DNA of 64,000 bases from Marinovum sp034669705 (GCF_034669705.1 NZ_JAXMOR010000023.1:1-64000); one strand, 5' to 3'. Shown: positions 8,166-16,744, counted from the stretch's first letter. Notes: generated by a model not told the origin, from the sequence alone. Made by a program: numbers and translations.

Positions 8166-9407
8166 ATGACACATGCAGACTATGCCCTGACGCAGGCGCA
8201 CATCGTCGACACCCTTGCCGGAGAGATCGTGACCGGACAGGCGGTGGTGATCCGCGACGGCCGCGTCGCCGCGCTTATGCCGGAAGCCGACCTGCCCGCC
8301 GAGATGACGCAGGTCTCGCTCGAGGGCCGTTACCTCTCGCCCGGGCTGATCGACTGCCACGCGCATTGCTTCATCGGCGGGTTCGACGACGGCACCTCGG
8401 TTCTGCCCTCGGAGCTGACGGCCCGCGCCGGGATGCATCTCAAGGGGATGCTGATGCGCGGCTTTACCACCGTGCGCGATGCCGGCGGTGCCGATCAGGG
8501 CCACCGGGCGGCAGTCGAAAAAGGCGTGTTCACCGGCCCGCGCCTCTTCGTCTCGGGCCGCATCCTGTCGCAGACCGGCGGCCATGGCGACCACCGCGGG
8601 CGCGCCGACACCTGCCATTGCTCGGCCGAGATCGGCGGCACCTCGGTGATTGCCGATGGCGTCGACGCGGTGCGCAAGGCGGTGCGCGAGAACGCCCGGC
8701 AGGGGGTCGATCAGATCAAGATCATGGCCGGCGGCGGCGTCAGCTCTCCGGGTGACAAGCTGATCCACCCGCAATATTCGATGGAGGAACTCTATGCCAT
8801 CGTCGACGAGACCGAGCGCTGCGGCCGCTACGTGCTGTCGCATGTCTATAGCGACCTCGGCATCCAGCGCGCGGTGACCGCCGGGGTGCGCACCATCGAG
8901 CATGGCAACTTCCTGACCGCCGAGACCGCCGCGCTGATGGCCGAGAAGGGCGCGCATCTGGTGCCGACCCTCATTACCTATGAGGCCGACGGCAAATACG
9001 GCATGGATTTCGGCTGGAGCCCCGAGAATGCCGAGAAGAACGCCGAGGTGCTGGCCTCGGGGCTCGACTCGCTGCGCGTGGCGCAGGCGGCGGGGGTGAA
9101 CATCGGCTATGGCACCGACCTCTGCTGGTCGCCCAAGCGCTATCAGGGCGACGGTCTGATGATCCACCAGGAGGTCTGCGGCCCGGCCGAGGCCCTGCGC
9201 CATGTCACGATCAACAACGCCAAGGTGGTGCGCATGGAAGGCCAGATCGGCCAGATCACCGCCGGCGCCCATGCCGATCTGCTGGTGGTCGAGGCCAACC
9301 CGTTCGACGATCTCGCCTGCTTTGGCCAGCACGACAACAAGCTCGTCAGCGTCCTGCAGGCCGGCCGGACGGTGCGCGACGACACCGGTCTTCTGGCGCA
9401 GGCATGA
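8166..9407 (+). CDS. Metal-dependent amidohydrolase, prolidase/imidazolonepropionase-like
   Basis: This 413-residue cytoplasmic amidohydrolase-superfamily protein shows the N-terminal metal motif GLIDCHAHC, a lysine in IKIMAGGG where the carboxylated bridging lysine sits, the later histidines in LSHVYSD and IEHGNF, and the acid in GTDLCW. The pattern fits the subgroup that contains bacterial Xaa-Pro dipeptidases of the amidohydrolase fold and related amidases. AGGAAGG precedes the ATG at 8,166. It is divergent from a dipeptide-type importer, which makes cleavage of an imported Xaa-Pro or N-acyl amino acid a reasonable guess, but the substrate is not proven. A 7-bp stem (9422-9428 with 9439-9445) follows the stop. 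Confidence 0.85.
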   Translation: MTHADYALTQAHIVDTLAGEIVTGQAVVIRDGRVAALMPEADLPAEMTQVSLEGRYLSPGLIDCHAHCFIGGFDDGTSVLPSELTARAGMHLKGMLMRGFTTVRDAGGADQGHRAAVEKGVFTGPRLFVSGRILSQTGGHGDHRGRADTCHCSAEIGGTSVIADGVDAVRKAVRENARQGVDQIKIMAGGGVSSPGDKLIHPQYSMEELYAIVDETERCGRYVLSHVYSDLGIQRAVTAGVRTIEHGNFLTAETAALMAEKGAHLVPTLITYEADGKYGMDFGWSPENAEKNAEVLASGLDSLRVAQAAGVNIGYGTDLCWSPKRYQGDGLMIHQEVCGPAEALRHVTINNAKVVRMEGQIGQITAGAHADLLVVEANPFDDLACFGQHDNKLVSVLQAGRTVRDDTGLLAQA

Positions 9408-9645
9408 TCTCTGCCGCAGGGACCTCCCGAGGCGACAGGGGAGGTTCGTGCGGCGCAGGGTTTCGGGCGGCGGCGGCCGCCTTTGCCAGGGACCCGGGAT
9501 CGCGATAGTCTGGCGAGGACGGTGATTTCTGCGCCGGCGGTCCAGATTGGATTTGCCTTCGCCCCCGCAGAAACGGCAAAGAGACACAACACCGCAGCCA
9601 GGCCGGCGTTCCGCGCGGACGCGCACAGACGAAGAGATTGACGCC

Positions 9646-10314
9646 ATGACGAAACAGCCCTCTTCCCCGGACCTTTCGGCACCGCAGCGCCGCGGCACCC
9701 TGGCGGGCCGGGCCTATGACGCGATTTCCACCATGATCGAACAGCGCGAGCTGGCCGCCGGCAGCGTCATCGTCGAACAGCAGATCGCCGACCTTCTGGG
9801 CATCTCGCGCACCCCGCTGCGCCACGCCCTGCAACGGCTCGAGGCGCAGGGCGTGCTGGTGAAATCCGCCAACCGTTCGTTTCAGGTGCGCAAGGTCGAG
9901 CTCAGCGAATACCTGCAGAGCCTGAAGGTCCGCGAGCTGCTCGAGGCCGAGGCAGCGGCGCTCTGCGTCGACCGGGTCGATGCCGCCGCGCTGGCCGGGG
10001 CCCGCGCGGCCTTGCAGGCGGTGAAGCAGCAGCAGCGCTATGAAATGCTGGCGCATTGGCGCTCGGATGACGAGGTGCACGGGCTGGTGATCGAGAATTG
10101 CGGCAACCGGGTGATGGCGGACATGCTGCACGCGCTGCGCGCCAGCACCAAGATGTTCGAGATCGACAGGCTGGCCGAACGGCTGGAACCCGACACCCGC
10201 CAGCACGAGCTGATCCTCGATGCGCTGGAGGCGCGAGACGGCCGGCTGGCGCGCAAGGCCATGGCCGGCCACATCCGCTCGCTGCGCCAGTTCGCGATCG
10301 ACACCATCTCCTGA
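9646..10314 (+). CDS. GntR-family regulator, FCD subfamily (paralogue 1 of 3)
   Basis: This 222-residue regulator has an N-terminal winged helix (LLGISRTPLRHALQRLEAQGV) shown here as ISRTPLRHALQRLE, followed by an all-helical FCD domain with the metal/ligand histidines in VHGLVI and RQHELILDAL. I chose the ATG at 9,646 (MTKQPSS) because the closely similar regulator at 25,973 also starts MTKQ. The two share long blocks such as EYLQSLKVRELLE, MLAHWRSDD and RASTKMFEIDRL, so they are recent paralogues. FCD regulators usually bind the pathway substrate or a carboxylic acid intermediate. Probable targets are the GTATAC sites at 7,892-8,072. Confidence 0.88.
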   Translation: MTKQPSSPDLSAPQRRGTLAGRAYDAISTMIEQRELAAGSVIVEQQIADLLGISRTPLRHALQRLEAQGVLVKSANRSFQVRKVELSEYLQSLKVRELLEAEAAALCVDRVDAAALAGARAALQAVKQQQRYEMLAHWRSDDEVHGLVIENCGNRVMADMLHALRASTKMFEIDRLAERLEPDTRQHELILDALEARDGRLARKAMAGHIRSLRQFAIDTIS

Positions 10315-10594
10315 GCCGCGCGCGGCCGCGGGATCGGTTGCTCTATAGTCGTAGAGCCTGGCGCCACTGCCGTGCTGGCCAGGCCGAAGGGCAAATCAAC
10401 AGGTTAAACAATCTTGAAACGGCAGATGTATGAGGCCGCTGGCGTCGGCTTTCTTCCGGCGCGCCTGCAGCATTCGGCATGACACCCCTCAGAAATCGGG
10501 GTGAACCCAGATTTGCATGCCGATTGACAAAGACCAACGCGGTTGTGGCGTTTCAAACGGGAGGCGCGGCTTTTCGACCCTCCAAGGGAACCAC
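10315..10594. other. Non-coding spacer without recognised content
   Basis: This 280-bp stretch lies between the FCD regulator and a LysR remnant. I see a small hairpin (CACCCC/GGGGTG, about 10480-10503) and nothing with coding signs. It may hold eroded sequence from the gene whose tail follows. Confidence 0.4.
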
Positions 10595-10885
10595 CGCTCG
10601 CCCGCCTTCTACAACCAACTGATGACCATGTGCTCGTCGTGCGTGGTCCTGCCGCGCGCCGTGGTCGAGGCGAACACGATGTACACCGCCATCGGGATGG
10701 TGAGCACTGGCGCCGGGATTGCCTTTGTGCCGCAGCGCGTGAGCTGCATGGCCATCCCCTCGGTGTGCTCCGTGCCCTTGGCCGACCGCGACGAGGCGGC
10801 GGCCCTGTCGCTGGGGCACTCCGCGACCAAGGTGTCGCAGAGCACCCGCAAGCTGATCGATTTTGCGCGCGCCTGGCGCGGCGCT
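10595..10885 (+). pseudogene. LysR-family regulator remnant (C-terminal part only)
   Basis: The plus-strand frame reads FYNQLMT, then VVEANTMYTAIGMVSTG, AGIAFVPQRV and ATKVSQSTRKLIDFARAW. This is the end of a LysR substrate-binding domain, with the near-invariant segment of type 'eA..m...I.MV.aG.GIAfVP'. The winged-helix N-terminus and about two thirds of the effector domain are absent. No start codon or ribosome site fits, and the frame runs on without stopping into the gene on the other strand. I read it as a truncated, dead regulator left by a rearrangement at the junction between two catabolic units. Confidence 0.75.
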
Positions 10886-10921
10886 GCCCGCGTCCTACAG
10901 AACATGGCGAGCTGTTTTCCC

Positions 10922-11233
10922 TCATCCGCCCTCGTGTCGACCGGTGGAGAACACACTGGCCAGATTGTGGATATGCACCCAGCCTCCCGCCTCTGTTTCG
11001 GCGGTGAAGACGCCGATGACCATGCCGTTGCGCAGCGGACGGTCGCCGATGCGTGCGGCGGACAAGGCCAGTTTGTGATAGCCGGGAATATCCTCGGCCG
11101 CCGAAATCTCCAGCGGCGCGCCCGGTCCGGAAACCACCACCGGTTCGCCCTTCTTCACGGACCGGGTCAGCACCGCGACCGTGTCTTCCGGGCGGAGCCG
11201 GACGGCCCGCACCGCATGCGATGTCTCTGTCAC
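10922..11233 (-). CDS. UxaA-family dehydratase small subunit (SAF domain), second copy
   Basis: This 103-residue SAF-domain protein has the IPGYHKLAL segment (family: IP.GHKiAl) and a final GWVHIHNL (family: HVHN). It is the N-terminal half of altronate-dehydratase-type enzymes as a free subunit. Its ATG overlaps the stop of the large-subunit gene by ATGA at 11,230-11,233, which implies coupled translation. It is clearly different in sequence from the small subunit at 679-966, so the window carries two distinct dehydratases. The substrate is unknown, but the neighbouring tctCBA importer suggests an imported hydroxy- or sugar acid. Confidence 0.85.
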   Translation of the reverse strand: MTETSHAVRAVRLRPEDTVAVLTRSVKKGEPVVVSGPGAPLEISAAEDIPGYHKLALSAARIGDRPLRNGMVIGVFTAETEAGGWVHIHNLASVFSTGRHEGG

Positions 11234-12402
11234 AATGTCTCTCCGAAACGCGCGATGACTTCATTGCTCTCGCCGAGGATCTCTCCGAACGTCAGCGCGC
11301 CCGAGGACACTTCGACAATCCGGCGGATCAGCGCATCGACACTTGCTTCCATAAGGTCTGGCCGGGTCAGCGCGTCCGCGCAACAATAGTCGAACTGAAC
11401 CGGCAGATTGCGCGCCGTGTCGGCGTTGGCGGTGATCTTGAGGGTGGGGGCCAACCCGCTGACAAACGAATTGCCCACGCCCGAGGTGAACAGGGAGATC
11501 TGCGCCCCTGCCGCCACCAGTCCGGTCAGCGACTCAGGGGTGTAGGACGGGCCGTCCATGGCGGCCAATCCAGGTCCGTGCATCGCCGCGCCATAGTCGA
11601 GAAAGGCGGTGATCGGCGCGCTGCCGGACTTTGCGATGCTGCCGATGGCCTTGTCCTCGATCGTGGTCAGACCCGAGGCGATATTGGCATCGTTGGGATT
11701 GTTGCCGATCAGGTCCAGCCCGACCTGCCGCGCCAGTGCCACGCGCCGCTTGACCGCCTGCGTCATCTGCGCGGCAATTTCGGGGGTTGCGGCCCGAGCG
11801 GCCAGATGCGCCTCGCATCCGAGCCATTCGGTGGTTTCGCCGAACACCGCCGCGCCGCCATCCGCAACCAGGCGGTCCGTGACAAGACCCAAGAGCGGGT
11901 TGGCCACCAACCCCGAGGTCGGATCGGACATGCCGCATTCCAGCGCGATCAGCAGATCGCTCCACGGCCGTGGCGTGCGCTGTTGCCGTGACATCTCCGC
12001 CATCAAGCGCGCGCCGGTCCGCACAGCAGAGGTGCGGAAGTCCAGGGCATCGCGATTGGCATCATCCAGCGACACCGCCGCAATGGGCCGGTCGTCTTCC
12101 GACAGGCGTTCAAGCAAGGCATCGGATTTGCCCGCATGCGCGCTCAGGATCAGGACCGCACCGGCGTTGGGGTGACGTGCCAGGTTCTCCACGGTTGCGT
12201 TGACCGGCGCTTCCCCGCGTCCGTTGATCGCCACGCCGTGATCCATCGTGATCAGCTGGCTGCCAACCAGATCCTGGGCGATATGGCGGGCCGACGGCGC
12301 CGTCAGCCCCGTCAGGTTCAACACCAAAAGGACATTGCGGATACCCGGACGCCCCTTTGCGCGCTGGTATCCAAGAAATGTTGGGGCCGCAGGTCGGGTC
12401 AC
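11230..12402 (-). CDS. UxaA-family dehydratase large subunit, second copy
   Basis: This 390-residue catalytic subunit begins with the GYQRAKGRPGIRNVLLVLN segment typical of the UxaA/GarD domain. It has SALECGMSDPTSGLVANPLLG-type metal-site residues (seen as ECGMSDPTSGLVANP), GETTEWLGCE, and a C-terminal region with FTSGVGNSFVSGLAPTLK where the family binds substrate. Such enzymes dehydrate aldonic or aldaric acids to 2-keto-3-deoxy acids. It is divergent from the FCD regulator at 12,502 across a 99-bp region with a GATATC site shared with the tct operon. Confidence 0.87.
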   Translation of the reverse strand: MTRPAAPTFLGYQRAKGRPGIRNVLLVLNLTGLTAPSARHIAQDLVGSQLITMDHGVAINGRGEAPVNATVENLARHPNAGAVLILSAHAGKSDALLERLSEDDRPIAAVSLDDANRDALDFRTSAVRTGARLMAEMSRQQRTPRPWSDLLIALECGMSDPTSGLVANPLLGLVTDRLVADGGAAVFGETTEWLGCEAHLAARAATPEIAAQMTQAVKRRVALARQVGLDLIGNNPNDANIASGLTTIEDKAIGSIAKSGSAPITAFLDYGAAMHGPGLAAMDGPSYTPESLTGLVAAGAQISLFTSGVGNSFVSGLAPTLKITANADTARNLPVQFDYCCADALTRPDLMEASVDALIRRIVEVSSGALTFGEILGESNEVIARFGETL

Positions 12403-12419
12403 GGTTATATCCTTGAATG

Positions 12420-12440
12420 AGTACTTAATTAAGATATCAG
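12420..12440. promoter_or_regulatory. Putative operator between dehydratase operon and FCD regulator
   Basis: The divergent 99-bp spacer contains TTAATTAA followed directly by AGATATCAG (12432-12440). The same AGATATCAG element recurs in front of the tctC gene (16225-16233). This suggests one regulator, probably the FCD protein encoded at 12,502, for both operons. Confidence 0.5.
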
Positions 12441-12501
12441 TGGCCGGAGCGTATCAGCCACAAGGCTTTCCAGCCGCGCGCAGCCAAGGACGACCAGTTT
12501 C

Positions 12502-13179
12502 ATGACCGATGCAGCCACGCCCAAGACCGGTACTTTGCGCAACGTTGCCCATGAACGCTTTATGGAAAACCTGAACGCAGGCGTGTTGAAACCCGCGCAG
12601 CTTGTCACGCAGCGCGAGCTTTGTACCCTTCTCGACGTGCCGATGGGTCCGATGCGCGAGGCGCTGAAGCGGCTGGAAGGCGAAGGTATCGTCACCCTCA
12701 TTCCCCAGCGTGGCATCCGCATTCTGGACATCGATGAAAAGACGATCAACGACGCCTTCAGAATGCGCCTGATGGTCGAGATCGAGGCCGTGCGCGCCTA
12801 TGCCGATCAGGCGGACAAATCCGCCGCGATTGAACTGCGGTCCCGGACGGAGGCCGCCGCCAACGCGACCGTCACGACGCCGGAACCGCTGGACCTGAGC
12901 GAGATCAACGCGCGCACCGCGCTGGACCATGAAATGCACCGACTGTTCGTCAACGCAATGGGCAACGCCTTTGCGGACGAGTTGTTTGACCGCATTCTGG
13001 GCCGGCTGCAATTGTCGCGGCTGGTCTTTCGGCTTCGCAACTATACCGACGACAGGGCGATACGGGAGCATCTGAATATCCTCGATTTCGTCATTGAGGG
13101 CGACCCGGACTCCGCGGGCACCGCGATGGAGACGCATCTGCAAGCGTCGTGGCGCCGCGCGCTTGGCGTGTCGCGCTGA
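12502..13179 (+). CDS. GntR-family regulator, FCD subfamily
   Basis: This 225-residue regulator has a winged helix at about residues 15-75, with LLDVPMGPMREALKRLEGEGI recognised through MGPMREALKRLE, then an FCD domain with histidines in LDHEMHRLFV and IREHLNILDF that probably hold a metal ion. It is not one of the three close paralogues at 9,646, 25,973 and 28,194. It faces the UxaA-type operon and lies next to the tct operon. A carboxylic acid effector common to both is the likely signal. The C-terminus ends 7 bp from the convergent tctB stop. Confidence 0.88.
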   Translation: MTDAATPKTGTLRNVAHERFMENLNAGVLKPAQLVTQRELCTLLDVPMGPMREALKRLEGEGIVTLIPQRGIRILDIDEKTINDAFRMRLMVEIEAVRAYADQADKSAAIELRSRTEAAANATVTTPEPLDLSEINARTALDHEMHRLFVNAMGNAFADELFDRILGRLQLSRLVFRLRNYTDDRAIREHLNILDFVIEGDPDSAGTAMETHLQASWRRALGVSR

Positions 13180-13186
13180 CCGCCGG

Positions 13187-13609
13187 TCACGGCAGGTCGA
13201 CGCCCAGCCAGTAGGCAAAACAAAGCCAGGTAAAACCGGTGGTTGCGACCGCGATAATGGCGGCGATGGCGATGCTGCGCAGCGTCCGTTCTGGCAGCAG
13301 ATAGAGATACCCCAGAAACAGGAACACCGGCGTCGCCGCGAGATAGCTGACCCTGAGCAACAGCACATACCCGACCAGCCCCGCCATGCCCGCCATCACC
13401 GTCCCGGCGCTGCCTTCGGAAAAGATCGGCCCGCCCATCGGCCGCGTCCGGCTGTGCACCAGCGCCCACCCGGCCAGGGCTGCGGTCAGGACACCGGTGA
13501 ATACCGGAAAGCTCCAGGCGGGCGGCTTGATCGCCCAGGCCTCCCAGGTCAGGGCGGCGCAAAAGACGACCACCAGAGCCAGCAGCGCTTTCTCGAGAAC
13601 GGACATCAT
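13187..13609 (-). CDS. tctB: Tripartite tricarboxylate transporter small membrane subunit, TctB family
   Basis: This 140-residue inner-membrane protein has four predicted helices, the usual TctB size and topology (for example ALLALVVVFCAALTW near the start and SIAIAAIIAVATTGFTWLCF near the end). Tandem ATG codons at 13,609 and 13,606 overlap the tctA stop. Either start keeps translational coupling, and I took the first. TctB is the poorly conserved small subunit that assembles with the large TctA subunit to form the cation-coupled importer. Confidence 0.87.
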   Translation of the reverse strand: MMSVLEKALLALVVVFCAALTWEAWAIKPPAWSFPVFTGVLTAALAGWALVHSRTRPMGGPIFSEGSAGTVMAGMAGLVGYVLLLRVSYLAATPVFLFLGYLYLLPERTLRSIAIAAIIAVATTGFTWLCFAYWLGVDLP

Positions 13610-15141
13610 TTGCCGGCCTCCCCGCCTGCGGACAGTCTGCCGCCCAGACGTGCGGCGCGCTTGTTGCGAAGGCTCAAGAACAGCGGCGTGGCAATGGACA
13701 ACACGCAAAGGGCAATCAGCACCAGTGAAATGGGCCGGAACACCATCGTCAGGTAGCTGCCCTGCGCCTGTGCAATCAGCAGCGAACTGGTGAATTCACG
13801 TTCGGCGATCGGCCCGAGGATCAGGCCCAGACCAATGGGCGCGGCCTCAACCCCGATGCGACGAAAGGCATATCCGCCGATCCCGAGGGCCGCCATGATG
13901 ATGACACCGAACATCGAGTTGGTGACGGAATAGGCGCCGACACTGGCAAACACCAGGATGGTCGGCGCCAGATAGGTGCGCGGAATGCGCAACACCAGCG
14001 TCGACACCCGGATGATCAGGAAATATCCCAGCGGTGCCAGCAGGATGCTGGAGATCAGCAGACCGATCATGAACGACATCGCCACGCCCGAGCCATCCGA
14101 GATCAGGTTCATGCCGGGCCGCATCCCAAACGACATCAGCGCGCCAAGGATCACCGCAGCATTCACATTGCCCGGAATTCCCAGTGCCATCATCGGGATC
14201 AGGCTGCCGCCGACCATCGCGTTATTGGCCACCTCGGAGGCCATGACCCCTTCGATGCGGCCCTTGCCAAAGCTGGCGCTGTCACGGTCCCAGCGCCGCG
14301 TTTCATTGTAGGAAATGGTCGACGCGATGGGCCCGCCTGCGCCGGGAAGCATGCCGATCACCACGCCAATGGCCGAGGACCGGAGCAGAACATCCCAGCG
14401 CCGCCCCATCGCCTTCATGACCTTGGCCAGGGCGTCCTTCTGGGCGCCAATCTCCGGCGTGGGGCGATCTCGTTCGTCACTGGCAAGGCTGGACAAGACC
14501 TGCGCCACGCAAAACAACCCCAACAGCGCCGGGATCAGGTGAACGCCGGAAATCAGCGAGGACTGGCCGAACGTGAAGCGCGGCATGCCCCAATAGGGAT
14601 CGATCCCGATCAAGCTGATCGCGATGCCGAGCCCACCGCCAACCAGGCCCTTCAGCATGTTTCCCTCGGACAGCGCGGCAATCGTCGTCAGGCCCAGCAC
14701 TGTCAGCCAGAAATATTCCTGCGGGCCGAAGCGCAGCGAGAACTCCGCCAAGGCGCCAAAGGTGAACAGCAGAACCAGGATACCAACGGCGCCGCCAAAC
14801 ACCGACCCTGCCAGCGCGGCCAGCAGCGCCTCTTTCGCGCGGCCTTGCTGGGTCATGGGAAAGCCGTCAAAGGTGGTTGGCAGGGATGACGCCGTGCCCG
14901 GAATGTTCAACAGGATCGCGGCATTGGCATCACCATACATCGCGCCCATGTAAATCGACCCGAGGACCAACAGCCCCATGAGCGGGTCCATCGGATAGAC
15001 CACGGGCAACAGCAACGAGATTGCCATGACAGAGCTGAAGCCCGGCAGCGCGCCGATGATGGCACCGAACACGGTCGCCAGGGCGATCATCAGCAGGATC
15101 GTCGGATCCATTGCCGCAGCAATGCTTTCGGAAAAAGGCAT
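13606..15141 (-). CDS. tctA: Tripartite tricarboxylate transporter large membrane subunit, TctA family
   Basis: This 511-residue permease has about twelve helices and the conserved glycine-rich N-terminal motif GALPGFSSVMAISLLLP. It also has YGDANAAILLNIPGTASSLPTTFDG, the TctA signature, recognised through LLNIPGTASSLPTTFDG, and a repeated VIGMLPGAGGPIAS segment in the second half. TctA carries tricarboxylates or other organic acids handed over by the binding protein TctC. Gene order is tctC-tctA-tctB, with tctB overlapping the end of this gene. Confidence 0.94.
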   Translation of the reverse strand: MPFSESIAAAMDPTILLMIALATVFGAIIGALPGFSSVMAISLLLPVVYPMDPLMGLLVLGSIYMGAMYGDANAAILLNIPGTASSLPTTFDGFPMTQQGRAKEALLAALAGSVFGGAVGILVLLFTFGALAEFSLRFGPQEYFWLTVLGLTTIAALSEGNMLKGLVGGGLGIAISLIGIDPYWGMPRFTFGQSSLISGVHLIPALLGLFCVAQVLSSLASDERDRPTPEIGAQKDALAKVMKAMGRRWDVLLRSSAIGVVIGMLPGAGGPIASTISYNETRRWDRDSASFGKGRIEGVMASEVANNAMVGGSLIPMMALGIPGNVNAAVILGALMSFGMRPGMNLISDGSGVAMSFMIGLLISSILLAPLGYFLIIRVSTLVLRIPRTYLAPTILVFASVGAYSVTNSMFGVIIMAALGIGGYAFRRIGVEAAPIGLGLILGPIAEREFTSSLLIAQAQGSYLTMVFRPISLVLIALCVLSIATPLFLSLRNKRAARLGGRLSAGGEAGK

Positions 15142-15165
15142 GAAATGGGGTCTCCCGGCCCGCGA

Positions 15166-15184
15166 CGGCCCAGCCTATGGGCCG
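15166..15184 (-). promoter_or_regulatory. Stem-loop between tctC and tctA
   Basis: CGGCCCA (15166-15172) pairs perfectly with TGGGCCG (15178-15184) around a 5-nt loop in the 62-bp gap. On the transcript it follows the binding-protein gene. It could protect the tctC message or reduce read-through, giving more binding protein than permease. Confidence 0.5.
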
Positions 15185-15203
15185 CCGTTGAAAGGAACCA
15201 ACC

Positions 15204-16154
15204 TCAGTCGATCAGTTCATACTTGCGCAGCAACTCGGTGGTGCTTTGCTCCATCGCCATCACCGCCTGTTCCAGCGCGGCACCATCCTGCCAGATCGCG
15301 CCCTGCCCCTGATCGGCGGATGCGGCGACAAAGCCTTCGCTTTCGGTGACCGATTGCAACGTCTCGCGCAGATGGGTCAGTACGTCGTCCGGCAATCCTT
15401 CTGGCGCCACGATGATCCGCGCCGTGGACAGGTCGATCGGAATGCCCTTTTCGCTGAATGTCGGGACATCGGGAGTGAAATCCGACCGCTCCGCAGCGGT
15501 CACCGCAAGGGCGCGCCCGTTTTCCTGACTGGTGAAAAGGCCCAGCCCGATCAGTCCGGCCGTCACATGCCCGCCGGCAATGCGCGCCACGGTATTCGAC
15601 CCGCCCTGCGTCGGAACCAGCGTCACTTCGACCCCGGCGCCGTCCATCATCTGCAAGGCTGCCAGATGGGCCGCGCCCATGGTGCCGGTGATTGCCAGCG
15701 TCATCGTGCCCGGCGCGTCCTTGGCCGCTGCCAGAAACGCCTCGAGGGTCTGGTAGGGGCTGGTTTCAGGCACCATCAAGACAATGGGGTCGGCGTTCAC
15801 GCGCCCGATGTAGTCGAAACTGTCCAGCGCGAATGTGCCGGTTCCTGCCACCGGTTGGACGACCATATTCGGCAGGTTCACGATGCCGACGGTGTATCCA
15901 TCCGGCTTGGCCCGACTGATTTCCGCCGTGCCGACAGCGCCGGCCGCCCCCGGCTGATACTTGAAGTTGAAGCTCTCGCCGGTCTGCTCTTGCCAGAACC
16001 GGTCGACCGTCCTGGCCACGCGGTCCGATCCGCCGCCCGCGCCGAACGGCACGATCATTGTCACCTGACGCTCCGGGTATTCCGCCGCTGCCTGCGCCAC
16101 GCCCAATCCCAGCATCGCAACCGCCAGAACGCCGGACTTAATCATGGTTTTCAT
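15204..16154 (-). CDS. tctC: Tripartite tricarboxylate transporter binding protein, TctC/Bug family
   Basis: This 316-residue periplasmic protein has a Sec signal peptide (MKTMIKSGVLAVAMLGLGVA, cleavage near QAAAEYP). The mature part has the Bug-family start YPERQVTMIVPFGAGGGSDRVAR and the second motif KPDGYTVGIVN. Bug proteins bind carboxylates such as citrate, tartrate or sugar acids through two water molecules. Being next to two-subunit sugar-acid dehydratase genes and sharing a GATATC operator with them, it probably supplies the dehydratase substrate. It ends KYELID. Confidence 0.93.
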   Translation of the reverse strand: MKTMIKSGVLAVAMLGLGVAQAAAEYPERQVTMIVPFGAGGGSDRVARTVDRFWQEQTGESFNFKYQPGAAGAVGTAEISRAKPDGYTVGIVNLPNMVVQPVAGTGTFALDSFDYIGRVNADPIVLMVPETSPYQTLEAFLAAAKDAPGTMTLAITGTMGAAHLAALQMMDGAGVEVTLVPTQGGSNTVARIAGGHVTAGLIGLGLFTSQENGRALAVTAAERSDFTPDVPTFSEKGIPIDLSTARIIVAPEGLPDDVLTHLRETLQSVTESEGFVAASADQGQGAIWQDGAALEQAVMAMEQSTTELLRKYELID

Positions 16155-16198
16155 ACAAATTTCCTCCCATTTCGATCTCCCGGGCCCAAGCTCCGCGA

Positions 16199-16233
16199 GG
16201 ATATCTCGCTTGATAGCTCAACTGAGATATCAG
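16199..16233. promoter_or_regulatory. Inverted GATATC operator upstream of tctC
   Basis: GGATATCTC (16199-16207) and GAGATATCAG (16224-16233) form an inverted repeat about 45-80 bp upstream of the tctC start. The right arm matches the AGATATCAG in front of the dehydratase operon at 12,432. The 24-bp spacing between arms is close to two helical turns plus a few bases. The FCD regulator at 12,502 is the likely binder. Confidence 0.5.
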
Positions 16234-16325
16234 CATCTAAGGAGGTCGCACAGCCCCTCACGCCCTGTCAAGTGGCTATTGTCTGTCGGTAAATGTCTGG
16301 TTTGCAGCGCCCGGGTGGCAGTACC

Positions 16326-16623
16326 GGCTTCGACGAAGCCGCCCGCGGCACGGACCTGCGGCGCAACTTGCATGCCGTCTGGGAGATCACACGAAGTCCG
16401 AGACCGTGGGGAAGGCCGCCGACATGATCGCGAAGCTCTACGGCATTGAACGAGAGGTCGCCGGCCATCCAGCCGAGACGCGCAGGTCCGCGCGGACGCG
16501 GCATCCGGACCCAAGGTCGATGCCTTCAGGGCCTGGGCGGAGGCTCCGCTGCCTTGCATTCCGGGCGCGGGCGACCTTGCCACGGCGTTCCGCTCTGGGC
16601 GAGCCGGATCCGAAACCCGATAG
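16326..16623 (+). pseudogene. Decayed IS66-type transposase (TnpC) fragment
   Basis: Three plus-strand frames in succession carry pieces that resemble the IS66 transposase C-terminal half. These are GFDEAARGTDLRRNL (from 16326), then KAADMIAKLYGIEREVAG (16412 on), then KVDAFRAWAEAPLPCIPGAGD (from 16513, given here up to DLATAFRSG) with a stop at 16,621. 'IA.LY.IE' followed by 'VD.F..W.....' is the classic IS66 DDE-domain neighbourhood. At least two frameshifts separate the pieces and both ends are lost, so the element is dead. No terminal inverted repeats are visible nearby. The surrounding 16,234-16,744 gap has no other gene. Confidence 0.6.
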
Positions 16624-16744
16624 CCGCCGCCTGACATGAACCTCCCGCCATGGCATAGCACGGCGGAAAACCGGTCAAATATCCAAGACCCCATCTGACC
16701 CGAGGCCCGCCTGCCCGCGAAGGGGCAGACGGCCGGAGCCCGCG

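Noticed and set aside
10517..11389. 290-codon plus-strand frame as an intact regulator
   Set aside because: Only its first third resembles LysR. The rest is antisense to the dehydratase genes, and no DNA-binding domain is present.
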